Below, piece by piece: positions 1 through 11,200 of a stretch of DNA of 64,000 nt. The translations under genes and the position numbers were made by a program. A model generated the notes under the pieces. The model made no database searches and was not told the origin of the DNA. It worked only from the letters and a program-made list of their open reading frames with translations. Each line of letters opens with the position of its first letter. The first letter of the stretch is position 1. This stretch comes from Acidobacteriaceae bacterium (GTDB taxonomy: Bacteria; Acidobacteriota; Terriglobia; Terriglobales; Acidobacteriaceae). The stretch spans positions 1 to 64,000 of the forward strand of contig CAHJWN010000012.1 in NCBI GenBank assembly GCA_903642265.1. Reading direction: 5' to 3'.

Positions 1-935
1 TCGTGCCTCTCCGACGGGCACAACTGCGGCACCTGTCTTCTAACTGCCGGAGATCACGTCACCAGATGAAACTGGAACAGCAACGGACCGTCTCTGGGCT
101 GAAATCAACTGCGATCCAGACTTCCCAACTAGCCAGCAATATCTCGACCGACCCGACCCACCTGTTTTACGGCTTCCAACGAGTTTTCACGTGGAACACA
201 TTTGTTCTTTAGGCTTTTGAAGCTGCGGGAATGCGAAAACCCCAGATGGATTCCGGTTGGATCGACTAGTCAAGCTAAGCGGAATCCGAATACGTAGTTC
301 CTGACGTGTTCTAGCAAGATAATTCTAGCTACCATGCCATTTGCCTGCCTGCTTCGATTTGTGTCATCGGCTAACTGGATATTGCCCGCGAGTGCCGGCT
401 GCCGCGGCAGGTCGAACTGCTTGTCTTCAAGAGAAGGAAAAGCCTCGTCTAACGACTTCACGGCCCAATGCATCGGTAACGCTCAAGATTGCTGTTGAAG
501 ATCTGGGGTGTCTAAACCACCATATGAGACTGTTGTACATCATTCGTTTGATGAGGACGCACTTGGCAGCAAACTTAGTCTCGATGCGGATGAGGACGGG
601 TTCGGCGGGCTGAGATGGACACCTAGCGCAACATTAGAAAAGGCTAGAGCCGCAGACGGGTAAAGTAGTCAGTAATTGCGACCTCTCTCAAGTCTAAACA
701 ACTTTAGTTTTAAGCTCAGGGATTTATGCTTCGATCGTTTATACCGTCCGGCTTTAAGCAAATTGTGCGAAGCATGTTCCACCGCCCTCTAGGAGCGCAA
801 ATGGGCTCCGGATCCTATGTTCAGAGACCCCTGTAAGCGGGACTTAGCAGCGGGTCGCCTTAGGCTGCGTTCACCGTTACGCAGTCCAGAACCGTTCATC
901 TCATTCATCTGGTTGTTGCGCAGATCATCGTGGAC
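1..935. other. Region without a supported gene
   Basis: I see no coding region with recognisable protein features on either strand, no tRNA and no repeat. Short open frames exist, but they lack a convincing ribosome binding site and their translations are rich in Arg, Ser and Cys without domain-like patterns. It lies downstream of the GH30 gene, which is transcribed toward it, and no clear terminator hairpin was found near the GH30 stop codon. Confidence 0.5.
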
Positions 936-2372
936 TCACCAGACTACTGTTGTCACTGACTGCTTATCGATTCGCAGGGTCGTTTCCAAATTGGAATGAA
1001 TCAGTGATATGTTGCGTTCCTCTCCGGTGTTTGTGAGGACCAGGACATGAGAGCCATCCTTGTTTTCAAAGGCGACGTGTTTCAGCTCCGAAGCATCACT
1101 ATGGCTGCCGATGCGGACCGCTCCTCTACGCAAGTGTTGGGAAAAGTGGCGGAGAGTCCAGTATTGGCCGCTCATGACGAGCGACCCATCGTCCTTGAGG
1201 GTAACCAGGCCTCCACATTGAAAAGGACCAATGTTCGGCTTGCCTTGTGAGTCGAGCATAAGGTTCCAGGTGATGATGCAACGGCACCAGTTGCTTAGGG
1301 CTTCCGTGAAGATTGTTCCCCATCGTGTCCAATCGGAGGCGTATTTCGGATCGACAATGTCGGGGCCACCCTCGGTCCAATAAAACGGCATATCGGGCTG
1401 AGTATCGTGCAGGCGGCTCATCATATCTGGCGTGCCCACGTATCCATGCCAGGCGACGCCAGAGACGTACTTGCGAAGCTCAGGGTCCTGCAGCTGCCAG
1501 CGTACCCGCTTCCAGAGGTCATAGTTATGGTCGAGCAACCATATCTCGGTTGCATCGTGCTTCTCTTTGAGCATGGGACCGAGATGGTCGCGGATGAAGT
1601 CGCTCTCGATCTCCGGCGGCCAATACGTAGCGGGCATGCTTCCACCCTGGTCCGTTTCCAATTCATTTTGTGACGTGACAGCTTGAATCGGAACCCCGGC
1701 AGCTCGGTATGCGTCCAGAAAACGACTGAAGTAGAGGGCATAGGGAGCCAGGTACTTGTACGTCATCCAGCCCCCAAGCATGGAGCCGTACGTCTTCATC
1801 CATCCAGGCGGGCTCCACGGTGTCGCAAGGAGGAACAGATCTGGATTGATGCGGCGCATTTCGCGCAGAATGGGAAGAATATAAGCCTCATCGTGCTTGA
1901 TGGAGAAATGCTCCATCGTAAGGTCATTCTGGACGTCGTCATAGTTATAGACATCCCGCGAGTAGTCGCTGGCACCGATGGACGTGCGGCCGACACTCAG
2001 GTTCATGGCTGCGGGCGAGAAGGTGTCCCTCATAAACTTCTGCCGGGCTTCGGGCTTCATCGTGCTCAATAGATAGCAACTCGCATCTGTGTACGCGCAC
2101 CCAAAGCCAAGAATTGGCTGAAAGCGCTGAGCAGTATCAACCACGACTCTATCGCCATCGGTCTTCAAGTTCGCAGACGAGCGCATCGGAGCGGCTTCAA
2201 CGGCTTCGTGCTTCTTCGTGTCACTTGTCATGTAGACACGAACCGCGGTGGCAGCAGCGCTGTCCTGCACGACCTGTGCCAAGGCAAGTCTCGGTGCAGC
2301 GAGTGCGAGGGTAGAGAGTGCGCCAGCACCCTTGACGAAGTGCCGTCGCTTGAGCTCGAAGTTGTTCAGCAT
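936..2372 (-). CDS. Glycoside hydrolase family 30 protein (glucosylceramidase/endo-beta-glycanase type), Tat-exported
   Basis: A 478-residue exported glycosidase of family GH30, a retaining clan GH-A fold acting on beta-linked glucosides or xylans. The N-terminus has a Tat-like twin arginine (R9-R10, RRHFVKG) and a hydrophobic stretch ending near residue 32. The start of the catalytic domain (QPILGFGCAYTDAS, about residue 85) is typical of GH30. The predicted acid/base is E237 in SQNE and the predicted nucleophile is E334 in YWTEGG, both intact. A GAGG lies about 10 bases before the ATG. It is the last gene of a minus-strand series after an Oar-like receptor and a TPR protein (58-bp gap), which suggests hydrolysis of the glycan that the receptor imports. 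The exact substrate cannot be read from sequence; GH30 includes glucosylceramidases, beta-1,6-glucanases and xylanases. Confidence 0.88.
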   Translation of the reverse strand: MLNNFELKRRHFVKGAGALSTLALAAPRLALAQVVQDSAAATAVRVYMTSDTKKHEAVEAAPMRSSANLKTDGDRVVVDTAQRFQPILGFGCAYTDASCYLLSTMKPEARQKFMRDTFSPAAMNLSVGRTSIGASDYSRDVYNYDDVQNDLTMEHFSIKHDEAYILPILREMRRINPDLFLLATPWSPPGWMKTYGSMLGGWMTYKYLAPYALYFSRFLDAYRAAGVPIQAVTSQNELETDQGGSMPATYWPPEIESDFIRDHLGPMLKEKHDATEIWLLDHNYDLWKRVRWQLQDPELRKYVSGVAWHGYVGTPDMMSRLHDTQPDMPFYWTEGGPDIVDPKYASDWTRWGTIFTEALSNWCRCIITWNLMLDSQGKPNIGPFQCGGLVTLKDDGSLVMSGQYWTLRHFSQHLRRGAVRIGSHSDASELKHVAFENKDGSHVLVLTNTGEERNISLIHSNLETTLRIDKQSVTTVVW

Positions 2373-2430
2373 AATTTGTCTGCCTCACAGTGGAGATGTG
2401 GTGGTGATTTTCTAAGAGTCAGCCGGCAAG

Positions 2431-3690
2431 TCAGGGCTGTACAGGCGCGGAATTAAGATTGACGTCGAGCTGGGGTGCGGGAATGCTGGTATCGCGGTCT
2501 CCCCGAAGTCTGTGCTTGAGCAGCTTCTCCTGTATGGCATCTTTAGATTTCTGATCGAGAAGACGATATTTGGCTTGCGCCTGTTCCGATGCGCTCTGAT
2601 TGTGCAGCCGGCGGTAGGCTCGGGAGAGTTGAAAATAAGCCTGTTTGGTAGTGTCATCGTCAAGATTCTCACCGATCGTCAGCTCCAGGTCAGCAATCGC
2701 GGCTTTGTCGTTGCCCAGCTGGATCTCCGCCCGCCCAAGGTAGTAATTCGTCATTACAAGAGAGGTATCCCCTACAACGCGCTGGAGCAGCTCTTTGCCA
2801 CCAGCAGCATCTGAGCGGTCGATTCGAAGACAGCCAAGTTTGTATACCGCGACGGTGTCGTTTGGGTCTACGCTGATCGCCTTTTCGTAGGACTGCTGCG
2901 CTTCGGCGTACTTGCCAGAGCGCCAGTACGCGCTTCCCAGCCCCTCATACAGCCCACTTTGTGGAGGCGCCGAAGCGATCGCTGCCTGGAACTGCTCGAT
3001 CGCATCGGCATCGTTCCCCGATTCAACGGCAGCCTCGGCGAGAACCTGAGACACATGCCAGTTCTTCGAATCCAGCTTAAACATTGTCTCGTAACTCTGG
3101 CGAGAGAGTTCAAGAGCAGCATGCCCACGGTGGTAGAGTATGTCGACGTTGGTCGGATCGAGCGCAGCCGCGTGGTCTAAATCAGCGACAGACTCGGGAA
3201 GATGGCCAAGTGCCAGATCGATGATGCCTTGCCACATCCAAGCCTGAGAGGCTTTCGGATCCAAAGCAGTCTCCTTGCGGATTGCCATCGCTGCCTGGTC
3301 GAAGTGGCCAATCTTGTAATCCGCAATGGCCAGGAAAAGGTTTCCGCCGCGCATGGTCGGTTTCAGAGCGATGCCTTTTTCGAGACTCGATATTGCCTCC
3401 ATGCTCCGTGCTTCCTGGGAGTACGCCAAACCAAGATTGAGGTAGGCTTCGGCGAAGCGAGGCGAACTCTGCACCAGTTTCTCGAACAGTGCTATGGCCT
3501 CGTTGGGCTGGCCAGCCCTCATAGCAAGCACTCCGCGCTGCAACGTCTCAGCTGCTTCTGGCGATGGGACTTTATCTATTCGGGCGTTCTGACTGTACAG
3601 TCCGGGAGTAGATGCCACCAGGAGGAAGGCTGCCAGAACAAGACCGATCTTGGAGAGCGTTTCTGACTGTTTAGGAGCGACATTAAACAT
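2431..3690 (-). CDS. Exported tetratricopeptide repeat protein
   Basis: A 419-residue protein with an N-terminal hydrophobic segment (about residues 15-33) followed by tandem TPR units to about residue 390. Typical A/B helix patterns are visible, such as NEAIALFEKLVQSSP, AYLNLGLAYSQ and YAEAQQSYEKAISVDPND. TPRs are protein-protein interaction scaffolds; no catalytic domain is present. It sits between the Oar-like receptor (79-bp gap) and the GH30 hydrolase (58-bp gap) on the same strand. An envelope scaffold supporting receptor or enzyme assembly is my inference. The C-terminus is a short Pro/Asn-rich tail without repeats. One TPR near residue 185 appears shortened compared with the 34-residue norm. 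Confidence 0.85.
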   Translation of the reverse strand: MFNVAPKQSETLSKIGLVLAAFLLVASTPGLYSQNARIDKVPSPEAAETLQRGVLAMRAGQPNEAIALFEKLVQSSPRFAEAYLNLGLAYSQEARSMEAISSLEKGIALKPTMRGGNLFLAIADYKIGHFDQAAMAIRKETALDPKASQAWMWQGIIDLALGHLPESVADLDHAAALDPTNVDILYHRGHAALELSRQSYETMFKLDSKNWHVSQVLAEAAVESGNDADAIEQFQAAIASAPPQSGLYEGLGSAYWRSGKYAEAQQSYEKAISVDPNDTVAVYKLGCLRIDRSDAAGGKELLQRVVGDTSLVMTNYYLGRAEIQLGNDKAAIADLELTIGENLDDDTTKQAYFQLSRAYRRLHNQSASEQAQAKYRLLDQKSKDAIQEKLLKHRLRGDRDTSIPAPQLDVNLNSAPVQP

Positions 3691-3769
3691 GAGAAAAGTC
3701 TATGCCCTTCAAACAAGGGTAGCGGCGCTTCTGACTAGCGCCACCACGACCGGGGACTGGAAGGACAAC

Positions 3770-6700
3770 TTAGAAGGAGTATCGAAGGATGAGCTGCCGG
3801 ATGGTTGGGTTTCCGAAATCACCGTCATACGAGCCAAACTGACCTTGCGGCGAAGCTGCAGAGACTACAGCAGCAGGGTTGGTGTTCGGCGCGCTGAAGT
3901 GGACCCGGTTGAAAGCGTTGAAGATGTCCACGTGTAGCTGCAGATTGCCATGCCCGCCAAAGTTGGCTATATGCTTGGTGATGGAGAAATCTTCATTCTT
4001 ATACACCGGTGTTCGATAGGCACCCAGGACTCGGGGAGATGTCCCTAGAACGAGCGCGGCTGCGGAGCTGGGATCGGTGAATGCGCCGGGATTGAAGACG
4101 TGACGATAGGTTGGATCGCCGGAGTTTGCCGCCGGACTGTGATCGACGAAGTTTGGCGAGATGTTGTACCGCAAACAAGCGAGCGAAGCGCCGATTGATG
4201 TTGTTGTGCAGGAGAATGCCGTGGGCGTTCCGCTGAGATAACGATTGATCCCGCCAATCTGGAAGCCACCCAGGGCGGCGTTGGCGATCTTACTGTCTGC
4301 GAGGAACTTCTTGTTCTTGCCGACCGGAAGTTCGTACAGATAGCTGACGACCAGATTTTGCGGCACATCCTGGAAGCTGAGCGCCTTCTCACCCTTCAGG
4401 TTATAAGGATTTTGTACGCTGCCAGGGCCGCCGTTGAAGGCGGAGAAGGCGGGCATCTCGGAGTCGGCGTCGGTCAGAGACTTTGACCAGGTATAGGACG
4501 CCAGCAGATTGAGACCATTGTGAAAGCGGCGTTCAAGTTTTCCCGTAAGCGCCTGGTAGCTGGAGTGGCCTAAGTTCTCCGTTCCGCCGTCCGAGTAGAT
4601 ATCCTTGTATTGAGGGAATGGCCTGAGAGCCTGCGCGAGGTTGCCGCTGAAACCAACGTAGGGCGCCGCAATACCGGGAGTTGCCGCATAGTCGTTGCCG
4701 AGTGCCGCGCCGTAGCCAAAATACTTTGGGTTCAAATCATTAACCTGCAGCAAATTCGAGTGCAGGTACGTGCCTGTTGTCCCAATGTAGCCCAGCGTAA
4801 AAATGAGGTCGGTGGCAAGCTGTTGCTGGACTTGAGCACCCCAGTTATAGATGGCTGCGGGGCGACCCATGTAGGAAGCTTGATACTCGGAATCCAGTTG
4901 ACCGCCGAGACCCTGCCCGTTGGCCTGCGCGGGATCCAGGTTAGGTGGAGCGGCAAAGGCCGGGAATGCCTGATCTAAACCCGCTACGTTGGTGCATGGA
5001 TTAGCGGCGGAAGTGACCATCCCGTTGCAATATGCCTGTGAGAAAGAATTGGGTGAGCTGTAATTCGGGCTGGCTGTGAATCCTATTTGATTCGCGCCGC
5101 CGAAGTCAGCATAGTCGAGAGGTCCATAGTAGATACCAAAACCGCCACGGACGGAAGTCTTGCCATTGGAGTTGTCGGGTGAGTAAGCAAAGCCGAAGCG
5201 GGGTGCGAAGTCCTTGCGGTAGATGTCCGAGAACATGCCCGAGCCACCAATACGGCCGGCGCCGGTGCCTGCGAAGTAGAGTGCTCCTGGCAGATTTCCC
5301 GCTCCTGGATTGGGGAGCGTGGGGCTGAAATTCGAGAAGTTGCCGTGGGCTTCGTTGCGTGGCTGATCGATGTCGTAGCGGAGTCCGAAGTTAAGCAACA
5401 GGTTGTGCGTAGCTTTGAAGTCGTCCTGAACAAAGGCAGCGTAGTAGGCCTGTCCAATGCGCGGCACTCTGCTCTGAACGGAGGCAGCTGAGTTGGAGAT
5501 CTGACCGAGTAGAAAGCTCGCAAAGGAGTCACCGGTCTGGGTATCGTTTGCAGTGACAGCAGTTTGAAATTGAGAGAAGTTGAAGGAGCCGGATTGCGAT
5601 CCGTTGCTTTGGTTTGTGAACTGGTCTTTACGGAAATCGAGACCGAAGCTGATGGTGTGGCGTCCTTTAGAGATTGTGTAGGTGTCGGCAATCTCAAGAT
5701 CATTCACTGGTTGTAGCGCGTTGTTTGCATATCCAATGCCGTTGTAACTGATACCAGCGGAGTTGGTCGAGAAGGCGAATGGCGGAATGTTTGGGCCGGA
5801 GAGACCCTGGATGCCAAGTGCCGCATCCCAGTCGGGAACAACGCCAACGGAGTTGCTGGTGTTCTCCTGATACAGGCGTGTGAGTCCGGCGACCAGGTGG
5901 TTGAACTGGTTAGTCGATACCGTGTAGTCGCTGCCGACACGCAAGTATTTGGCGAACGCATGTTGAATCTGCACGCCGCCGCCGGGACCAGGGTACGGCG
6001 GATGGCCGTTGACGATATCGTTGTCGCGATCTGTATAGGTCACAAAAAGCTTTGACTTGTCAGAGAGGTTGTGGTCGATGCGAATGGTATAGACGGTGTT
6101 GAGCAGGGGATAGCTGGTGGAGTAGGTGTAATTATTTGTAAGCTGCGCGGGGCCGCCCAGGTTAGGCAAAGGATAGTACGCCAAGGCTTTCTGCGCGACC
6201 GCGCTGAAGCGAGCCATGGGCACAATGTTACCTGGAAATGGATTTCTGCAAGGAACGGTGGCCGGTTTGCCCATGCCGCCGCCATTCGGATTGAGCACCG
6301 TTGCCGATGTCGCGGGATCGAAGATCTCGCCCAGGTAGGCCTGCTTGCCGGTGCAATCGATGTTGGTGCCATCCGGGGTCGTCGTCAACCCTGCGGAAAA
6401 ATCTCCTCCATGTACGGCTGCCGTTGGGATGGTGGAGGTAGAGACGCCGCTCTCGCTCTGACGAAACTGTTCGAAGTTAAAGAAGCCAAAGGTGCGATTA
6501 TGGCCGTTATAAACGTGAGGAATATCGATTGGTCCGCCCACCGATCCACCATAATCATTTTTTTTATCAAGTGCTCTTTGGTTCGCTGCGGCTACGTCGG
6601 CATTGCCGGGATTCTCTGCTATGCGAAGCTTGTTGAAGTAGTCGTTCGCATTGAGGTCTTCATTCTGGAAGATATCGAAGACGGTGCCGTGGTATTGATT

Positions 6701-7471
6701 GGTGCCGCTTTTGGTAGTGAAGTTTTCGACTCCTCCAGTAGTTCGACCTTCGGTCGCAGGGATGATGGAGGTCGTTACCTTGAGCTCTGTCAGCGCCTCA
6801 ACGCCGGGAGCATGTTCGTCGAATGCCGAGTCGCTATCTTCGCGGCGAACATTGATCCCGTCGAGTAGCTCCTCGGTGCCGAAGTTCTGGCCGCCAGCGG
6901 TCTTGGACTGGAACGCGCCGGATGTCGATGTAGTCGAAGCCGTTCCTGGACCAACTGTACCCGGGGCCAGGAAGATAAAGCTCTCAACCGAGCGCATGGC
7001 GCTTTGGCCGGTCAGGTTGAGGGGCAAATCCACTACCTGCCGATTCGAAATAGTGTTGGAAACCTCGGAATTTTCCGTCTCAACCACCGGTGCATCTTCG
7101 TTTACAGTAACGGTGGCGCTGGTTTCACCGGTGCTCAAGCGCACCTCGGCCGGGGACACATTCCCGGTGGTGACCAGGATGCCGGTTAAGACCTGTTTAC
7201 TGAATCCCGCAGCTGACACCGATACGTTATAGCGGCCTAGCTGCATTTGCGGGAAATGAAAGGTTCCAGCTGATGTCGAGATCGTCTTATAGACGGTACC
7301 GGTGTCCGCTCCCGTTGCAACGACATTGGCGTTAGGAATCAGCGCTCCAGACGCATCAAGAACAGTTCCGGCGATCGTTCCGCCACTGGTCTGTGCTGAA
7401 GCAGGAGCGAGACATAGCAGGCAAAGTGCGGCCAGGGTAAGAAGCTGAGCCCATGTGCGATTCACTGACAT
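3770..7471 (-). CDS. Oar-like TonB-dependent receptor with carboxypeptidase-regulatory domain
   Basis: A 1233-residue outer-membrane receptor. Signal peptide about residues 1-26 (hydrophobic, ending PASAQ), then a CarboxypepD_reg/SdrD-B-like domain (GTIAGTVLDASGALIPNANV, about 30-115), a plug-like region (about 125-300) and a long beta-barrel ending in the aromatic outer-membrane signature LILRYSF. The size and layout match the Oar-like receptors expanded in Acidobacteria, thought to import oligosaccharides or other large ligands. Start choice: a GGAG sits only one base before the ATG at 7471; an in-frame GTG at 7465 (third codon) has better spacing (7 bases) and may be the real start. It heads a putative operon with the TPR and GH30 genes, so a plant or fungal glycan is the likely ligand (inference). 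Confidence 0.92.
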   Translation of the reverse strand: MSVNRTWAQLLTLAALCLLCLAPASAQTSGGTIAGTVLDASGALIPNANVVATGADTGTVYKTISTSAGTFHFPQMQLGRYNVSVSAAGFSKQVLTGILVTTGNVSPAEVRLSTGETSATVTVNEDAPVVETENSEVSNTISNRQVVDLPLNLTGQSAMRSVESFIFLAPGTVGPGTASTTSTSGAFQSKTAGGQNFGTEELLDGINVRREDSDSAFDEHAPGVEALTELKVTTSIIPATEGRTTGGVENFTTKSGTNQYHGTVFDIFQNEDLNANDYFNKLRIAENPGNADVAAANQRALDKKNDYGGSVGGPIDIPHVYNGHNRTFGFFNFEQFRQSESGVSTSTIPTAAVHGGDFSAGLTTTPDGTNIDCTGKQAYLGEIFDPATSATVLNPNGGGMGKPATVPCRNPFPGNIVPMARFSAVAQKALAYYPLPNLGGPAQLTNNYTYSTSYPLLNTVYTIRIDHNLSDKSKLFVTYTDRDNDIVNGHPPYPGPGGGVQIQHAFAKYLRVGSDYTVSTNQFNHLVAGLTRLYQENTSNSVGVVPDWDAALGIQGLSGPNIPPFAFSTNSAGISYNGIGYANNALQPVNDLEIADTYTISKGRHTISFGLDFRKDQFTNQSNGSQSGSFNFSQFQTAVTANDTQTGDSFASFLLGQISNSAASVQSRVPRIGQAYYAAFVQDDFKATHNLLLNFGLRYDIDQPRNEAHGNFSNFSPTLPNPGAGNLPGALYFAGTGAGRIGGSGMFSDIYRKDFAPRFGFAYSPDNSNGKTSVRGGFGIYYGPLDYADFGGANQIGFTASPNYSSPNSFSQAYCNGMVTSAANPCTNVAGLDQAFPAFAAPPNLDPAQANGQGLGGQLDSEYQASYMGRPAAIYNWGAQVQQQLATDLIFTLGYIGTTGTYLHSNLLQVNDLNPKYFGYGAALGNDYAATPGIAAPYVGFSGNLAQALRPFPQYKDIYSDGGTENLGHSSYQALTGKLERRFHNGLNLLASYTWSKSLTDADSEMPAFSAFNGGPGSVQNPYNLKGEKALSFQDVPQNLVVSYLYELPVGKNKKFLADSKIANAALGGFQIGGINRYLSGTPTAFSCTTTSIGASLACLRYNISPNFVDHSPAANSGDPTYRHVFNPGAFTDPSSAAALVLGTSPRVLGAYRTPVYKNEDFSITKHIANFGGHGNLQLHVDIFNAFNRVHFSAPNTNPAAVVSAASPQGQFGSYDGDFGNPTIRQLILRYSF

Positions 7472-8295
7472 TCTCCAAATTACTGCTAAAGGTTCTTATC
7501 GGTCTTCACTCTCCACCTAATGGTTGAGCGGACTCTAGATCGACTGGTGGAGCTAGACGTTATAAACACGAAAGGTCCAACACATGTCAAGCTTTATAGA
7601 GGCCGTCTGTATGCGGTACACAAACCACCGTTCGGAATCGACGCACCAAGATCGTTCGTCGTGGTTCTAGCCTGAGCGGTGTCAGGTAAGACTCGTGATG
7701 TTGGTCTTTGGCGTGCTCGCCTGGTCGGTGGCGCCGACGGTGATTGTCGACATGCCTGGACGATCTGCTGGGAGTGTTCAGGAGAGAACGCCCGCGCTAC
7801 TTATTGCAAGTCAGGCCCGTCTGCACGGGGGTAATTGGAGTCTCATGCTGTAAATGCCTGCATGCCGTTGGCGACTAGCGTCCTGCGGTGAGTCACTCGT
7901 ACGCAGAGATCTTCGGCGCAGCCAGAGTGGCGGAACCACCGCAGCCAGCCAGATTAGCAACGCAGACAAGGAACTCACATAAGGCCGAATGACAAATGTT
8001 GTTAGCCGGTCGAGAGAACACGCTGGGACAAGCGGGTAGGTTCCGAACCGCTGTCGGCAAGAACGATCCAAGAACTATCTCCCAGTGAAGTAAGGAGCGG
8101 AGCTGGGTTTGTCGTCGCGTGGGTTTGCAGCTAAGAGGAGGAGAGCGATTGTTATCCGAGGAATTTCAGCGACCTACGGCTTACGAAGAAGTAACTTTAC
8201 GAACGAGCAGCACGTCGGATGATGGTGAAGGTTCGCACATGCTCGTTGACTGAGACGAGTAAAGCTAGAGGATCCTCGATGATCTTCCTTCACGG
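7472..8295. other. Intergenic region between two Oar-like receptor genes
   Basis: About 820 bases without a supported gene. It should carry the promoter for the receptor-TPR-GH30 series. The only notable short structure is a perfect 10-bp palindrome, gaggatcctc, near 8269, which lacks a loop and a T-run and is not a convincing terminator. A short minus-strand open frame at 7811-8071 has one hydrophobic stretch but no ribosome binding site and no recognisable family. Confidence 0.45.
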
Positions 8296-11200
8296 TTAGA
8301 ACTTGACCTTAAGAGAGACCTGGAACTGTCGCGCTGCACCGGCGAAGGTTGGGGAACCGAAGGTCGGATTGACAGGGCTGGTTACGCCATCGCCGTAATG
8401 CTTTGGAACGGCACCGCTGAATTCTCCAGCACCGTAGACCTGGTCTACATCCTGCACGTTGACGCGGTTCAAGACGTTCAACGCTTCGGCGCTGGCGTTC
8501 AGCTTGTAACGTTCGCTGAATGAGAAGAGGCGCTGCAGCCGGAGATCGCTGTTGTAGTACGGAGCACCCTGATAGGTGTTACGCCCGATGCTGCCAACGC
8601 GATCGTTGAAGGGGAAGCCGTCCCCGTTTATATCTGAGCCGGCAAGGATGCTGTAGGCCTGCGCGCTTTGAAAAGTATTAAGCATGGAGAACTGGAGACT
8701 GCGCAGAGGCTTTATCCAGGTTGCGGGTGACTCTGCGAGAGCCGTTAAGACGAGGCGATGGCGCACGTCGTTATCGCTAACTGATCGATCAAGCTGGGGC
8801 TGGAGGTAATCCTGGGGTTCATCCTGCAGTTGATTCTCCGTGGCTAGATCGATTGATTTTCCGTAGACATAGTTGGTCAGCAGGCTGAAGCGCTGACTGA
8901 ACTCCTTGCGGAGGGTGACAGAGCCGCCATGGTAGATGGACCACCCGGACGGCGTATCAAAGAGGACAAAGCCGAAGGCCGGATCAGCGGGGGTGAACTT
9001 CTGACGTCCGTCAGAGAGGAAGCCCGCTGGAAGTCCATTGATGGTGTTCGAGTTGTTGAGATGAAGAGCATGAACATAGTGATAGCCAAGAGTGAGAAAC
9101 CACTTCTTACCTAGCTCGTTTTCTATCTCCAGGTTTGCCTGTTCTGCGTAGCTGGAAGGAAATTTCCGTGAAGTGAAGCCCAAGGGGAACTGCTTCAGAA
9201 TGCCGGGCGCTGGATAGATGCCGTTGTGGGTGAAATTAGAGAATGCCGCACCGGCGAGGACAGGACCAGCGGTTCCAACCATACCTGCAGGACCGAAACC
9301 GACGAGGTCCCGAGACGGATTCGCGAACTGAGGTAACAGGGGTTGATTCATCGCGGTGAAGGGCGATGCTCCGTGCCAACCGTTGACCAGGCTGCTGTAT
9401 TCGAGCGAGCCGGTATAAAGGCCGAAGCTGGAGCGCAGAGCGCCCTTACCGTTGCGGAAGCCGTAGGCAAGACCAACACGCGGTTGAATGTTGCCGTAGT
9501 TCGTCGGATTTATGCGGCCAACGATCTTGAGATCGCTTGCCGAGGGAAGAAAGTCGACGTCGTAGCGCAAACCGGCGGAGAGAACGAGATTTCGTTTGAC
9601 CTTCCACTGATCCTGAACGTAGAGACCTGCGAGCTTGTGCCAGAAAGCGACCTGATCTGCTGCCTGGTGGGCGGGTCCATCCGGACCGTCGTAGAAACCG
9701 TCTTCGAAGGGTAGATTGCGTTGTGGGACTTGTTGTCCGAAGTCAGCCTTGGTCTGTTGAAAGAGGAACTCGACGGCGGTGCCCGGACCGAAAGTAGTGA
9801 AAGGTCCGGCACCGAAGAAGCTTTGCGGGCTGAAGATGCCAACACCAGGCGTGAAGTAGGGCGTTTGCGCGCTAAACCAGCCGGGTTCCAACTCTGCGCC
9901 AAACTTTAGGCTGTGGTTGCCCCGCGTGTAGGCTAGGGCCTCTTTGGCCTGAAAGTGATGCTCGCTGTAGTAATCGACTCCGCCTAAGAACCCGCCGCTG
10001 TAGAGGGTGTCGGCGACGTTGATAGCAGGCTCGAAGCCAGCACCAACGGGGTTCATGTAGAAGATGCGGCGACCGAAGTTCACTGAGCTTTCAGACGTCC
10101 AATGATCACTGAATATCTGAAAGAAATTTGCATAGGCAGTCTGATCGTGAACCCGGTTGTCGCGATAGCTAGAGGGTAGGCCTTGTCCGGGTGACGCGGC
10201 AGGCGTGTTGCCATTATGGACATTGGCAAAGAGGTAGCCGACAGATAACGTGCTGCGTTCATTCATAACCTCCGTGACCTTGCCGAAGGCGTTGTTGTAG
10301 TCATTGATTTGAAGGATAGAGCCGAGGTTCTCCGTCGAAAGGCCGAGACCCGTTTTGATTTGATTGATGCTTGGAGTGCCGGGCCCGAGGCAGCCTGCGG
10401 CGTCGATGCACTTTAGTATGAAGCGGGAATAAATCGGGGATTGGGCACGACGCTGGCCTTCGTAACCCAGGAAGAAAAAAGCTTTGTCCTTCCGCAGCGG
10501 CCCGCCGATGGTGGCGCCGAACTGGTTGAAGCGGAGCGTGTCGAAGCCAGGGGCCGAGAGGAGATTGGTGGCGTCTGCGGCGTTGTTACGGATGTATTCG
10601 TAAACCGAACCGTGCAGATCGTTTGTTCCGGATTTGGTTATGGTGTTGACGGCTGCACCCAGGCTGAGACCGGCGCCGGCCGCATCCGGACCGTCGACAA
10701 CACGAAACTCCTGAACCCAGTCGAGCGACGGGCTGACGCGTTGAACGCCGGAGACCATGGTGGTGTAATCCACTCCATCAAGGCCATAGAAGACGCTGTG
10801 CGTCTCACGCAGACCAGCAAAACTGACTTCGAGGACTGTCTCTTGAAAAGCCGATTGAGCGCCTGAACTCGAGTTGCGACCGACGGTTGCGGTTGGGGTA
10901 AGAAGAACGAAGTCGATGAAGTCGCGATCGGATATAGGAAGGTCCGAGATTTGTTTAGGCTCGATGACCTGGCTACCCTCGATTCGCTCTTTATCGACAC
11001 CCTGCACGATGTCGGAGACTTCAACCTGCTCGGTGTTGGTGCGGATGCGGAGAGATACCTGAAGGTCAGCAATTTGACCAAGGGTCAAGACCAGCGGGGC
11101 CTGGTACGAGGCAAATAATTCCGCGTCGACAGTGATGATGTACTGGCCAGCGGAGAGGCCGGGCATGGAGACCACTCCGTGCTGGTCTGAAGTTTCGTTG

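Noticed and set aside
6071-6868. Long plus-strand open frame of 265 codons
   Set aside because: It lies antisense to the receptor gene at 3770-7471, which has clear domain evidence; the frame is a by-product of codon composition.
7811-8071. Small membrane protein on the minus strand
   Set aside because: One hydrophobic stretch, but Arg/Ser-rich ends, no ribosome binding site and no recognisable family.
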